A stretch of 64,000 nt of DNA. It comes from Micractinium sp. NFX-FRZ. Lineage: Eukaryota > Chlorophyta > Trebouxiophyceae > Chlorellales > Chlorellaceae. Made by a program: the position numbers and the translations under genes. A model generated the notes under the pieces. That model did no database searches. It was not told where the DNA came from and worked only from the letters and a program-made list of their open reading frames with translations. Positions 35,801 through 48,900 of the stretch are shown piece by piece. The stretch spans positions 93,870 to 157,869 of the forward strand of contig JAPTJF010000096.1 in assembly GCA_029339195.1 (NCBI GenBank), read 5' to 3'. Within the stretch, counting starts at the first letter, position 1. The number at the start of each line of letters is the position of its first letter.

Positions 35801-38800
35801 AGCTGTTTGGATTTGAAGTGGCACCTGTGTCGACCATGCACGAATCTGAATTTTGGCACCTTCTCTTCAATGCAGGTGCACGGACCGTCTCCCTGCCGCA
35901 CTGCCAGGCCGACGCCCACATCAGCTTGGCTTCAGTGCATGCAAAGCAGGAGGCTCTTGAGCTGCACACTGTGTTATCAGACGCGCGCCAGTGCGCTCAG
36001 GATGGAGACCATGCTGCCGTCGTGGCAGCACTGGCGCCGGTGCTGCTCAGCTGCACAGGCAAGGAGCAGCAGATGCTGCAGCTGGACCAGGAGCAGTGGC
36101 TGTGTGGCATGCAGATGCTGTTGGCCGCGGCAGGCGCCAGCGGCGGCTGGGGTCTTGCGCTGCGGTGCCACTTGCGGCTGCTCAACGCGATGCTGCCGGC
36201 TGCGCCTGCGCAGCTGCTGGCGGTGGTGCAGGGCAAGGCAGAGGGAACGGAGGGCCTGGCAGCTGCTGAGGCCGCATCTGCGCTCCACATGGCAGCTGAA
36301 CAGCTCATGGTGCAGCGCTCATCTGCTGCCATCCTAGATGCTGCTGCTAGCTTTCTCCAGCACCACAAGGCAGCCCTAGCATTGGCACTGCCAGACACCG
36401 CCAGCAGCAGCAGCAGCAGTGGCGAGGGGCGCCCGCCTGGGGGGCAGCAGGCGCTGGCGTTACACCCCATGGAGCGTGCCATGTATGAGGAGGTGCAGCA
36501 ACAGTTGGCATTGGCGGTGGCCAGCTGTGGGACGTCATTGACAGCTGCGGGCCCTCAAGCTACCGAGTCCATTCTCAGCCTGAAGGTGGGAATACCTGTG
36601 GCATTGCTTGTATTGGCTGCGCAGGTTCTAGACCAGCCTCATTGGCAGCCCAAACGTGGGTTTCAGCACAGGCACTCACTTGGTTCAGTGCCATTACTGC
36701 TTTCTTTGGTGTTCCTATGTTGTTGATCCGCAGACCAACGCTACGCGCTCCACCATGTGCGATGCGGCCACGGCCCTTCTGCTCCTGGACAGCCTTGCAT
36801 CTGGCGCGGGGCAGCCAGCATCACCGGCAGCCGGGGTGCAAGCCGTGGAGCGGGCCCGGGATGTTGCCTGGCACCTCTGTGATGCGCTGGGGAACGTGCA
36901 GGCCCTCACCGAGCGGCGTGGGCGCTTCGTGCAGGTGCGCCCAAGCTCAAGCTTTCCCCAAGCGACCCTGTCCTAGTATTGGCCTAAGGCTTTCCTGGCC
37001 TGCTGCGTGCATTCATCTACATGCCATGCGTATGCGGTCCCTGGCCTGCTTGCCAGAGCGCCGTCAGTATACACACACCATGTATGTGCCGTTGCCTGCA
37101 GGCCTGCTTGTCAGAGCTGCAGGGCCAGCTGAGGCGGGTGGAGGCGCTGGGCGCGGCAGCAGCTGCTGCAACTGGCAGTGCCAGTGCCAGCACCACCCAC
37201 ACGAGCGCAGCAGCGGGGGATGCCGACACAGCAGATGTGGATGAGCTGCACACTACGCTGACAGGGGGATGCCAGCACTGCCTGTACTGGCTCTTTGGGC
37301 TGGAGCTTCCAGGATTGGACAAGCATGAAGAGTGGGGCGGCAAGTTTCAGGCAAGATGAGCTTTGATGGGTGCAGGGCAGCCGTACGCCGGCTGTGTCGT
37401 CTGCCTGGTTGAGGTCAACAAAGCCAGTTGCAACAGTTTGCTCATTTACCTAGCTGACATCCTTCTTTCCAAGCTTTGCTCGCTGCAGGCCAAAGGCAGC
37501 GGTGACGCAACCGCACGGCAGCTTTTCAGCCAGCAGGCCGTGGCAGCCATATGGCCGCTTGTTGAGCCCTATCTTCTGAAAGATGTCGAGCACGTGGCCA
37601 AGTACAAAGGTGCCAGATTGTATGTTTAAGTGTTGCAGTGATGCATGACATGCGCTTGCACACAGAAATGAACGTGTCGCACTTACCATTGTAGATTGTG
37701 ACTTCATGCACCGCCTGCCACCGCATTTTTATCATGTGCTGCCCACCCAACCCTGCAGGTTTCCTGCTGGCAGCAGCTGAGCACTTCAGGCAGCTGCCGG
37801 TGCAGCTGGCGGCCCGCTCCTCAGAAGCCTGGCGACAGCTGGCAGCCGCAGAGCCGCCTCACTTGCCTTGTCAGGAGCTGGATGGCCTCAGCCCTGAGAC
37901 GCCCATGCAGCGACTGCTGCAACTGGCTGTGTCAGCGCCTGCGGAGGCAATGGAAGTTGACAGGGATGCACCTGCTGCCGCTGCTGCTGGGCAGGACCAG
38001 GGGGAGGACGATGCCAGCATCAAGAACGTACGCCGCAGCCTGTATTATCTGCTGAGCGCCTTGCAGGATGCCGAGGTACGAGGGCGCAGTCGCCTGCTCT
38101 GTCTTTGGCAGTCATGTTCAGTAAGGGTGAAAGGGTTTCGCACATTTAGCCAGGGTTGACATGAGCAGTCGTGGTCCAAGTGGTGCGGTGTTCTCCTGCC
38201 ACTTGTTGTGTGTCCTCCTCCACCCCTAGATCATGCGGCCATGTGCCGCCTAATGTGCCAGCAGGGCAGCAACTCGGGCCAGGGTTTCGGGGGTTTCTTC
38301 CTGCTGACCTACTGTCGCCTGTTGTGTTCAACCGTTACAACCCATTAATCCCCCTTGCCGCTTGTGTGTCTGCAGGGCGGCAGCATTGAGAGCCTGCTGG
38401 ATGCAGAGGCCGATGCCGCTTTGGAGAGGCAGCTGCAGGCAGTCAAAGCAGACCTGGCATGCAACCCTGGCCGCTGTTCCAGCTGGGAGAGGCTGGCAGG
38501 GGACTACCATGGGGCAGCAGATGGCCTGCTGGTGGGTTTTCAAATCAGCATTATGGGGCAGCCATTGTGAGGCAGCTGATGGCTTGCTGGCGGCATTGAG
38601 AGTCTGTGTCATGGTGGCAGCGGATGGTCTGCTGGCCCATGTGGAAGCCGGGATCTCCTCGGTGTTCAGCATGTCATGCCATAGGAGGATATCGCCCTTG
38701 CTCATGGTCAACTAATGCCGCGATGCACTTATTACTGCCTCACATTATCTGCTGCAGGACGAGGCATGCAAGGCCATGCCACACAGGCAGTGGAAGCATG

Positions 38801-41800
38801 ACCGGGATCTGCAGAGCAGGTGCGATACGCATTCTTGGCATGCTATTTGTGAAGTTGCTCAATTTAGCGACAGTGCTTTGAACCTACATCATGTCACCCT
38901 CCCCTCTCCCGTGCACTGCCTCGCACACACGCAGAGTGCGGCTCTGGCGACGGCTGGCCTATTGGGCCGCTGCGGGTGCTTGGCTATCTGCGGACAGCGA
39001 TGACGTGCGCATGAGGCTGCTGGCTGCCTCAGGCTCCAGGTGTGCATATGAGTGTACCTACGATGCTGCCTGCTGCCTGCACGCGATCCACTCTCTGCTT
39101 GCCTGCATCGACCTAGCAAGCACTGGAGGAGAAGTGAATCTGCATAGTCAACCAAGTTGTAAGCGCAAGTTTTTCTGCACCACTATTTCCGCGATGCAGG
39201 CTGCTGGAGGGCGTGCTGCGCACGCTGCCCGTCCAGGACCCTTTGGGCAGCAGCACCGCCTGGCAGGAGGTCAAGGACAGCAGCGCTTACAAGGACAGTT
39301 GCCACCTGGCTGCCGAGGCGTTTGATGCAGCGGAGTCGATGATGGAGGCGCTAGACCGGGAGGACTGGGGGATACTGCTGGACCGTGCGCGCTGCCTGCG
39401 CAAGCTGCAGCAGCCGGCAGTCAACTGGCTGCCCATGATGGCGCGGGCCTGTTACTTTGCAAGCAGCGGCGATGGCGGTGTGTTGCTCTCACTGTACGCG
39501 CTGCACGCCAGCCGCATGCGCCTGCTGCTGGCCATGCCCTCGGCTGCACGCTGGGCAGGCGGCGGTGGCGAGTTGGCGCCAGTGGGGCGCAGCAGCCAGC
39601 GCGGACGCAGCAGCAGGCGTAGCCAGTCGGGTGCCGAGGAGGAGCGGACGCTGCTAGAGCTGGTGGGAAGCTACTGCTTCCTGCCCACCAGCAACATGTC
39701 GCTCAAGAGCCCCAGCCACCCCAGGCGTAGCCCGGCGGCACCGGATGCGGAGGCTGAGCGCCGAGCCGACTGGCGAGGCCTGCTGGAGGACTGCCGGGCG
39801 GCCATGCGGTGGTGCCTGGAGAAGGACAAGGGCTTCCACCGAGCCGCATACAGGTGGGCGACTTGCTTGCTTGTTTGAGTGTGTTGCCCATGTTTTGCAG
39901 CACAGACACGTTAGGCAGGGGCTTGACCGTGGTGACATGGGTACAAGTCGGCAGGATGGAAAGGTGGATCGTTGGAGGGAGGGGTGGTATTGTTTAAAAT
40001 GATCACATTCGTGCATTGCTGTGCTGTTCTCACGCTGTTTGCAGGTTGGCAGACTCACTGCAGCGGACGGGCAAGCCCCACAGGGCAGCGGCAGTGCTGG
40101 CGCCGTTTTTCAGTCGTGCCAAGCAGGTCTTTGTGACTGTGATGGCCCCTATCAAGGTGGGCACGTGTTCTCTGCGTGCTGGTGCAAAAGTGGTTATATT
40201 TGTGTTTTCCTGTTCTCGATGCCGGAATTGCGCAGTCACTTCAGGCTTTTGCAACTGTCATGGGCCCCATGCCGGTGCCCACTGTGTTTCCCCTGTTTGG
40301 GCGTGCCGCCTGGCTGCTGTCCTTCGTGCGTGTTTGCTTACCTTTGCTGCTCAGGTGCTCAGCTGCTCAGCTTTCCTGCACCTGCCTGCTCGCTTGCCCA
40401 AAGCAGGAGGCCAAGGTGGACGCAGGTGGCAAGCGTGGGCGTGGCCGCAAGGTGCAGCAGGGCGCTGCACAGGAGCAGCAGGAGACGGAGGAGGAGCTGG
40501 GGCCGGACTGCAACTGGGGGGAGCCTCCCGCCCGGCTGAGCAGCGTGGGCATGGAGGAGGATGAGGCCACCTTTGGCACGCGGCTGCGGTGAGCGCAGGC
40601 TGCATTCCAAATGCAGCACCTGACGGCTTCCTTGCTTGTTTCAAGGTCAACCTCACGCACACCATGCACACCCATTATTTGTGATGTGCCAGGAAGCACC
40701 TTCCCTTTGGCGTGCCACTGCATGAACAGTCATTCTTTCTTGGCCTTGTACCGCAGGAAGACGCTGCGCCTGTACTTCTCCTGCTTGGCTGATGCTGCGG
40801 CTGCCGCAGCCAGCGGGCAGGGCCCGGAGCCAGAGGCTGGGCGGCCACCGCCGTTGGAGGTGCTGCAGCAGGCGGCTGCCTACATCACCTCTCTGCCCAC
40901 TTCCATCAGCAAGGCATGGGAGGGCCTAGACAAGCTGGCCAGGTGAGCACAGTGCTGCACGGCCTGCATGGCAGGGCCGGCAGGGCCTGGCTGCACGGCA
41001 CACGTTTAGGAGGGCCCGCAGCAGTGCCTTGCTGTATGGCAGAGGTTTAGCACAGAGAGAATCCTCACTGCTTGGCTGTGCAGGAGGCAGCCTTCTTTCA
41101 AGGTAGCATAGCTGGTGGCTGCTTGCTTGCTTGGCGTGATGAAGCAGGCAGCCAACACGTGGTTTTGCTTGCTGACCCCCGCCGCACTCTTTACCGGATC
41201 TGGCGCCTGCAGGGGCCACTTCTTGATTGCGCTTGTGGCGTGCCTGTCCTCGCTGGAGCATCCGGAGTCGCTTCAGCAGCAGCAAGCGCCGTCGCCTCTG
41301 CCACTCGCCGCATCTCAGGGAGGTTTGCAGGGAGGTTTGCAAGGCCCCTCTGCCATGGAGCTGGATGGCCGTGAGGGGGAGCACCAGCGCCACCCAGCAG
41401 GCCAACAAACCCCAGGAGCAGCCCTGACTGCCGCAGCTGCGGCTGCTGGGGCCGCACCGCGGAGTGCCGCCCTCACATCGGCTGCACAGGCCACCCCGGC
41501 AGAGGGGGCAACGGCAGGCAGTGTGCGTGGCCTCTTGCTGCCCACGCCAGGCACGCAGGGTCGGCAGCAGCAGGCGGCGCAGATGCTGCAGGCTGCAGCC
41601 AGGCTGAGCGGCAGCAGGGCGGAGCCGGTGCTGGCCAGGGCACACCAGGTGAGCAAACGCCGGTTGCGTTTGACTCGGAGCCCACAGCAGCTGCGTGAAG
41701 CTGGAGTAGGGACAATTTTTGTGCAGTGTGGTAGTATGAAACCACATCTTCTTTCTGCACATGCTTGCAGGTGTTTAGTGACTACTCGATTCACTCTGAT

Positions 41801-44004
41801 GGAGATGACAAGTGGAGGAGCATTGCAGTGCCCAGCGTGCTGGAGGCGCTGAGGTAAGGGACTCTGACAATCTACATTTTCATTCGAATGGTGACTTATC
41901 TGATGGGCGGTAAACTTCGTCCTGTAGAAGTTGGCAGTACGTTTTCAGGGAGTATAATCTTGGTAGTAAAAACGCTGCTGTGTTGCATTGTTGTGACGGC
42001 GGCGCACAGGTACGGCTGACATTAGGTGCAGCACACCTGTTGATGCACTTACATCCCCCCCCCCCTCCCCCCATCCTTTGCTTACATCTTCCTCCACCTC
42101 TCCTGCGCAGCTCGAGCAGCTGCGTCATGCCGGGCGCTGAGGTGTTGCGGGACCTCAAGCAGGCGCCCCCTGGCGGCACCCCCTCGGGGCGGAGCCCCCA
42201 GTCAGACTTTATGTTCCGGCTGTTCAAGTGAGCTTGAGCTGTTCTTGCTGCTTTGCATGTACGTATGTCAACAATTGACATTGCCAGCATACATACGGTT
42301 GAATGCAAGGATTCCGCTACGACATCACTCTACTGCTGGTGACCACTGTTTTTTGCAGGCTGTATGCGGGGCTGTACGTGCGCCTCCTGCAGTACCAGGG
42401 CGCTGCCGACAAGCTGCTGAGCCTGCTGCAGACCATGAAGAAGCGGTGAGCAGAACATAGTTCCTCAATTGCTTTGCTGCACTTAGGTGCCTGCTGAGCG
42501 CACGCAAAGCTCCTGCTGGCTCGCTGCCTGTGCTGCCTCGAATGCAGCCGTGTGCATGATTCCAACAAAGCAGTTGGCATGCTTGATGCTGCTTACTTGA
42601 CATGTTCTACGACGTCTGTCTGCCCCTGCAGCATGCGCGGCCTCGGCGCGATGGAGCCGAGGCATGCCCGCTTCCTGCGCCGGCAGGCACAAGAGCTTTC
42701 AGAGGCCCTGTTGGGAGCACTGGAGGTGGGCTTGGCAGCGGCGGAGCGGGACGCAGCGACGATGGCAACGGCGCCTGCTGCTGCAGCTTCACAGGAACCA
42801 GGATGTGAGATGGAGATGGAGGGGACGGCAGCAGGAGCATATGGCGGCGCCCACGCAGAGCAGCGCCAGCAGCAGCAGCAGCAAGGCTCCCCGCTACCGC
42901 CTGCACAGGGGCAGGAGGCCTGTGGGGCTGCCTCACCAGGGCCGCCGGGCTCCGCTGAGCAGCGCCAGCAGCCTGTTGCACAGACCCCGGCAGCAGCTGC
43001 TGCTGGGATGCAGCGCGGTGCCACGCCGGGCACTGACATGCGGGCTGTGCTGGGCAGCCCCGGGGCGTTGCCGTCAATGGAGCAGCAGCAGCTGCAGGAG
43101 CGGAGCATCGCGCTGCTGCAGGTTGCGCACTCCTTTCAGAAAGACGTGGCTCGCTGGTTGCAGGTTGGTGGTGTTAGGGAACTGAGGGCAAGAATCTAGT
43201 GTGGGCTAATTTGCGTGGTGGGCTGTGCCAACCTTGCTTTTTTTTGCAGTTGGCCCTGGCTGCTGCAGCAGGTGGATCCTGACAACAGACTGCCGTGCTG
43301 CAGCTGCCCTGATTTTGGGGGTATGTCCTGGCTGCTGTGTCGGGTCGACTCTGACATGCCATGTTCCACCACGACTTGTGCAGATGTTGGGCGCAGCGGC
43401 AGGCAGCAGCAACAGCACGGCACGTGAGGACATGCGCGCACTTGGGAGCATGGGAGAGGAGGTTGTGCTGAGGTGAGCAGGCAAGGGATGGGGCATGGAG
43501 AGCGGGCGAGGGGCAATGATAGTGCTGTATGGAGGTCTCGACATGGCCAGTGCCCCACAGCAACAGGCTGGAACTGATTGCCTGCATTCTGCTCTGTGCA
43601 GGGCGTATCGCTTGCACGTGCGCTGCTTGGGGCACCCTCTGGCAGAACTCAGCATGAAGTCTAAGAACGAGCAGCTGAAGGCCGCGGATGAAGTTCTGAA
43701 GCAGTCCCGGCGACAGTCAAAGCAGCAGGGCCGCCAGCAGCAGCAGCAAGCAGGGGTTGCGGCTGGGCCAGCAGTGGTGCTGGCGCCTGTGCCTGAGGAA
43801 GATGAGGAGGCTGGTGCACGCAAGCGTGGTGCTGCAGGGTCAAGCGAGGCCCCGCCGCAGAGTACGCGGAAGCGCGCGCGGAGCGGTTCAGCACCCTCCC
43901 AGCAGAACGAGCAGCAGCAGCAGCAGCAGGAGCCAGCAGAAGACGCTGAGGTGGCGCTAGTGCTGCTGGATGCAGTTGCTGCCGCTGAGCATTCTGCAGA
44001 CTGA
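32858..44004 (+). CDS. CABIN1/HIR3-like TPR protein, putative HIRA histone-chaperone subunit
   Basis: About 22 exons encode roughly 2,000 residues. The N-terminal third has TPR-like helices: LKNLGDLLARQSGGVPDAL, then CEATEVDSSDALLWNKLGTL, then TAFERGLELDPQHPTMPDKL (33265-33690). This follows the start of human CABIN1 closely in order and spacing. A low-complexity Ala/Gln region follows (33780-34720). Plant-homologue blocks come later: MARYWWASGRLLESSADM (35640-35700), LSLYALHASRMRLLLAM (39485-39535), RWCLEKDKGFHRAAYRLADSLQR (39805-40065) and KTLRLYFSCLAD (40757-40795). The C-terminus (43603-44004) is basic and Gln-rich with an RKRARSGS nuclear-localisation-like stretch. CABIN1 works with HIRA and UBN1 in replication-independent H3.3 deposition. 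The stop TGA is at 44002-44004. Exon calls in 40000-43500 are approximate. No PP2B-binding motif was sought. Confidence 0.84.
38511..38636 (+). repeat. Triplicated exon end, CABIN1-like gene
   Basis: The exon end GCAGATGGCCTGCTG followed by the GTGGGT donor (38511-38536) has decayed intron copies at 38569-38592 and 38614-38636. These read ADGLLAA and ADGLLAH. Confidence 0.8.
40124..40300 (+). repeat. Exon-edge duplicate, CABIN1-like gene (donor side)
   Basis: The segment 40124-40182 around the donor (AAGCAGGTCTTTGTGACTGT onward) is repeated in degenerate form at 40242-40300. Confidence 0.65.
43255..43395 (+). repeat. About 70-bp duplication spanning an acceptor, CABIN1-like gene
   Basis: Intron segment 43255-43324 aligns with 43326-43395, which runs into the exon beginning ATGTTGGGCGCAGC. 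Both begin CCTGGCTGCTG. Confidence 0.7.
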
Positions 44005-44710
44005 GCATGCGTAGACTGACTGACATTGAACCAAAACTGACTGACACTTCTTGATGGTGCATGCCTGCTGTAAGAGCAACGCTTGCATGTATGGGCAGGG
44101 AGGAAGAACATGGAGATGCAAAGGCAAGGCGTCCAGTTGCAAATGCAACCAACATATTCGTCATTTGCCTTGCACGTGCTGACGTTGACATTTTTGCTTG
44201 CTGGCCTGGTGCACCATTCTGTTGGAGCTTTACCACACAGATGAAGTTGCATTAATGAGACGTCAAGCTGTGGCAGCGCCGTCAAGTTACATGGCCTGAC
44301 ACAGACAGGTGCAGTGCTAGAAGCCAGGGTGATGAAACAAGGAGGGTTTTTGCCGTCATGGTGTTGGGCAAGTGATGCGTCTCATGACGCCTTACAAGGC
44401 GTTCCAAGCCGGTTGTAGTGTACAGTAGCGGGTCACTGTGTTGCTGGCTGCAGCCCAAGGTTCATGAGGATAGCGTCTTCGCCATCCTGAAGGAGGAAGG
44501 GAGGGCGGCTGAGCTGTCAATCTCTGTCTTCTCAATCAAGCAGGGGTGGGATGGCAGCACCTTGCTGCCTCAGCAGGTCTTGGGTACGGTGAAGCCCCGG
44601 TGCAGTAGGCATCCCCCTTCTTTGCCAGCTTTCAAACTGCCAGGCAGCCAGGCTGTGCATTGACATGACCTGCTTAACCTCCCGCCTCCTTTGCTTCCCC
44701 CGCTGCGCTC
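44005..44710. other. Intergenic between convergent 3' ends
   Basis: A TGTAA at 44069-44073 lies 65 nt past the CABIN1-like stop. On the other strand, TTACA at 44392-44396 and 44287-44291 are candidates for the acetyltransferase. An 81-codon plus-strand ORF at 44418-44663 has no recognisable feature and is not called. Confidence 0.5.
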
Positions 44711-45768
44711 TCACCACCCCACCTGATAGTACTTTTTCCGTGTGCCCACGCGCTCAAAGCCAAGGGAGTTATACAGTTGCAGGGCCGCCTCATTGGAGAC
44801 GCGGACCTCCAGCAGCGCCACCTCCGCTTTGCTGCAACAGATAAAACAAACCTACGGCTTTGGCACAGTTGAAGGCATCACAAAACGAGCTCACTGCGGG
44901 TGAGAAGTCAAAAAGGCACATCGTGTCACCGCAGGCAGCAGTCACCCGGCTCTGAGCGCATGGGCCAGCAAGTGGCGGGGGCGGAGGGGTGCGCAAGATA
45001 GAGCAACGCCTAACAACTGGTGCATGCCTCCCCACCTATGCAGCTCAATCAGTGCGATGAGCAGGGCGCGAGCATGCCCCCGCCGCCTGTGGTGTGGGTG
45101 GCACGCCACATTCAAGATATGAAGCTCGCCAGGCACCCGCCAGCCCACCGCCCAAGCAATGGGGCCGCTCCCCTCGTCCACAACAAGCACAGTGGCCCGC
45201 TCCCGAGTCAACTCTGCCTGCAAACGTTTTTAGGCATGGAATGGAGCAAAGGAAGCTATTTGTTTCTCAGACACAAAGAAGGCTGTAAAATCTTTGGCCT
45301 GCTGCAAGCAATTTTGGCTTCATGGGGCGCTCCATGCTCATATCAACTGCGCCTACCGGGCCCACCATCCAGCCAGCCGGTGAAACTAACCTCGACTTGC
45401 TGGCGACTCCAGGTGGAGCCTTCTTCTGCTGTGAGCTCTTCCAGAACGCACAGCTGCTCCAGGTCTGAGGCCCCTGCCTGCCGGATCGCCCTGCCAAGTG
45501 TGCCGCCGCCGCCGCTCACCGTGCCGCCGCTGCTGGGGGCGCTTCCGCCTGCTCGCTGTGCATCTGCTGCGTGTACATCTATACTGCTGCTGTCTTCTGA
45601 AGCGTCCTCGGTGCTGTCTGTGCTCGCTGCGCAGCGCAAGTGCTGACGGCGAGCCGGATACCGTCCTCCGCATGTTCTAGCGCTTTCGAGCCCATCGCAA
45701 TGTCGTTGCTGCCGAGCTGGATGCAGCCAAACAGAGCGGAGCGCCTTCACACATGCCACCGCTGCCAT
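44711..45768 (-). CDS. GNAT-family N-acetyltransferase, RimI-like, probably plastid-targeted
   Basis: Three exons, 45391-45768, 45036-45217 and 44711-44831, close in phase to 226 residues. The first 50 or so residues (MAAVACVKALRSVWLHPARQ onward) are Ala/Arg-rich without acidic residues, as in plastid transit peptides. An acidic Ser/Asp linker follows. The GNAT fold is clear: an N-terminal receptor segment (AIRQAGASDLEQLCVLEEL), the beta-4/acetyl-CoA block ELHILNVACHPHHRRRGHAR with the R/Q-x-x-G-x-A motif as RRRGHA, and the C-terminal block LLEVRVSNEAALQLYNSLGF typical of RimI/NAA enzymes. The likely role is protein N-terminal or lysine acetylation in the plastid; the substrate cannot be told. 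The start codon lies only 140 bp from the stop of the upstream gene. Confidence 0.92.
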
Positions 45769-45908
45769 CTCTCTGCTCTGCTCCGCTCCTCGCTCCTTTG
45801 CACGCCCAAAATACACCGATAATACACAAATCCTTGCGAAAATGGTTGAGGACAAATGGCGCGCTGCAAAGCAAGGTGAACGCCGCTGACAGCGCCGAGG
45901 GCGGCGCT

Positions 45909-48900
45909 TCACCCCGCTGCGCTCGCTGCAGGTTCCCCGGCTGCAGCACGCTCGCCCCCTGCCCCAGCCATCTGTTCTTCTGGTGCCGCTGGCTGAGGCA
46001 GCAACGGCATCTGCACAGCCAGCATCGCTGCCTGCAGCTCCTCCACCGACAATGTCGGCGCCGCCTGCGCTGCTGAGTCCAGCGTCAATGCCGCGGCATT
46101 GGGTGCTTGCTGAGCGTCGACGGCTGCCCCCGACGCCGCAAAGCCGCCCACTCCTGCCACATCAGGCGGAAGGCTGGCTGGCACTGTTGCGCCTGCTGGT
46201 GCACCCTCCACACCTGGCGCGTTCAGAAGCGCTGTGAAGCCGCCCATTCCAGCATCCAAGCCAGCTGCCGCTGCGCCCTCCGCAAAAGCTTGCATGGGCG
46301 GCAGCGGCAGCGGAGGTAAAGGAGCACTCCCTACCGCCATGTCCCTGCACAGTGGGTGGAAGTGTGTCATCGAAGGTGTCCGACATCAAAGGGCAGCGCC
46401 ACAGGGGCAGCTTGCAGGCTCAGTTGCAGTTGTCTGCTCATTGTGCACCACCGTCCCGCCATGCGCCGCGCTCCTCCCCCCGTGCTGCCAGAGTTCGAGC
46501 ATCTGCTACCCTGAGTACCTTTTAAACGGGCCGCCCCCTGTAACTTTCTCCGCCCGCCCAGCCCACCTGATCTCCTCATTCTTCAAATCTCCCAGGTCTG
46601 CCCACTCAAATGACTCATCCTCCTGCCCCGCATTGTACGTCAGCTGGTGCTCCCCAGTCTCCGCGTTGTAGTCTGAGATGGTCGCCGTCCACCAGCCGCC
46701 TGCAGCAGGCAGGCAAAATTCTAAGCGGCAGCATGTTGGCTCCGCTGTATTTGCTGCAAGCAAGCAAGCACTGTGAAGCACTGAGGCGGAGAGGGAGGGG
46801 ATGCAGCAGCAGCAGCAGCGGCGGAGGAAGCAGCAGCAGCAAAAGCGTATGAGCTTTACTAAGCTTCCCGGCTTATTATGTTCCAAAGCCTCCCCCCTCC
46901 CCCCCCACACCCCCCCGCTCCTCACCTTCCTCCTCCCAGAAGCGGTGCACCACGCGCCCCACTGCCAAGGGGCCCAGCCCTCGCAGCATCTGCCCGACCT
47001 CTCCAGGCGGCAGCGGCATGTCGACACCGGCAGCACCCTGTGCCCCCGCCGGCAGCGGCATGGGCGGCAGGCCTGCTGCCCAGCCTTGCTGGGACGCGTC
47101 CACTACAGGCAGCACCGGCAGCGAGGCAGCAACGCTGGGGTCCAGGGGCGCCTGAAAAGCAGCTGCTAAGCTCTGCACAGGGCAGCGGCAGCGGGGTGAG
47201 GGAGAGCAAAGTGGTTCTTTTTCAGGTGCTGACGACGCACAGTGGCAACATTGCAGCACGGGATGTCGTGATGCCGACCAGTTCTGCTGACATTGTGCGT
47301 CTAGCAGCAGCTATCCCAGCAGCCCTGCCAAACACGCATTGCAGCATGCCACAACCACAGCGCAGCACAGCATGACGTACCGCCAGGAAATCATCCTGGC
47401 CCTGCCCCGCAGAGTCGGCCGCTGTGGACGACTTGTGCTTGAGCCGGCTGCTCCCACGCATGGGTCGCTGGCCGCGCCCGCCGCCCGCCGGCAGGTCGCT
47501 GCCCTGGCTGCTGGTGGGCTTGGCAGCGCCACGGCCGCTGGGCACCGGTGTGCTGTAGTCCAGGCCTGACATGGGGGACGGTGGGAGAGCGGGGGGCAAG
47601 CAGGCGATGCCGGTGGGCATAACGCGATCGTCACCCGGGCAGGTGGGATCAGGTGAAACACACAGTGCTGTGTAACCGCAGGCAACGCCACTGCTAACGT
47701 AAGCCGAGAATATGCCCCTACTCAGCATCCCACCTGGGATGCTGAACTTGGTGCGGGAGGGATCTGTGAGGAACTCGCTCTCGGGGGCGCAGCCCGCCGC
47801 CAGGTCGCGCTCGTACTGCAGGGTTGAAGGCGTGGAGCAAAGTTCAGCAACTGAGCATGTCTTGCAAGACTGTGGCAGACCGTCCACACACCCTTGCATG
47901 GCACAGCCCTGCCTCCAGCATGCCAGGCCTTTTCTTTGTGTATTGCGCATGTCACCGTTGATCTCAACCAACCACATTGGTTTCAGGGCTCACCTGCCCG
48001 CAGGCCAGGTACGACTCAAAGTCCAGCAGGCAGCGCTCGTAGTTGAGCCGCATGTTAAAGGAGGCGGAGGTCTGGCCAGTTAGGTCCAGAGGCAGGCAGC
48101 GGCAGATCTCCTTCCACTGCTTGCCACCGGTGACCGTCTCGTACCCGCCACGCTCCATCACCGCCCAGAACACCTGCGGGGGAGGAAGGTAGAAGTGAGT
48201 CGAGAGTGGCAGTGGTCGGTCGGGCACTAAGTGTGCATACGATGCAGGACCTCGTAACAGCCCGGAACGCCTGCAAGTGAGGGGAATCGGGAGGTGTAAA
48301 CAGGCAACAAACGTAACCGCCTTGGATAACCGGCTTTCACTGCCCAGAAACCGAACCAGGTCAGGGGCAACAGGTGCCGGTTCAACGCTCTAACATGCCC
48401 CACCCCAAGTGATTGCCCTAGCCACTTCACGTCATCCAGCTTTGCTGCCCCGTCATCCTGTGCCACCACAAAACCCAGCTGGGCGCACTGAACCGTGTAT
48501 AAGTCCGGCAATGAGCAGCCGATGGCCATCTTGAGTTCAGACAGCTGCTTGGAATATAACAGACGGCAAAATAGTTGCCCTGCCGTCACCAACTTACCGT
48601 GTACAGGTCCAGCTCGTGGTGTGCAAAGATGGGCACCTTGAAGCGGCCCTTGAGCCCGCGATAGAAGTTCGTGAGCATTGTGATGAAACTGTCGGAGCTG
48701 AGCGGGCGCAGCAGGTCCAAGATCTCCTGCAGAGGTGGAGCAGGAGCGAGAAAAGCTTGAGGCCAGGCAGTCTGTGGTTCTGACAGGCTCTTACAAAGCA
48801 TCAGCGCCCACGCGAAACAGGGACCAGGAGCAACTGATGGCAACAGGTAGCACCGCCCACCTGGGAAACCTCTTGCCCGGGGTGCAGGGGCTGCACAGGG

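Noticed and set aside
43206..44285. Minus-strand ORF of 359 codons
   Set aside because: It overlaps the last exons of the CABIN1-like gene in antisense, runs through introns and shows only Ser/Cys-rich shadow composition.
44418..44663. Possible small plus-strand gene between convergent genes
   Set aside because: It has 81 codons, no recognisable domain and no supporting signals; it may be part of a 3' UTR.
48227..48592. Minus-strand ORF inside the chromatin gene
   Set aside because: It is an intron that splits the ARID domain. The domain reads correctly only when this stretch is removed.
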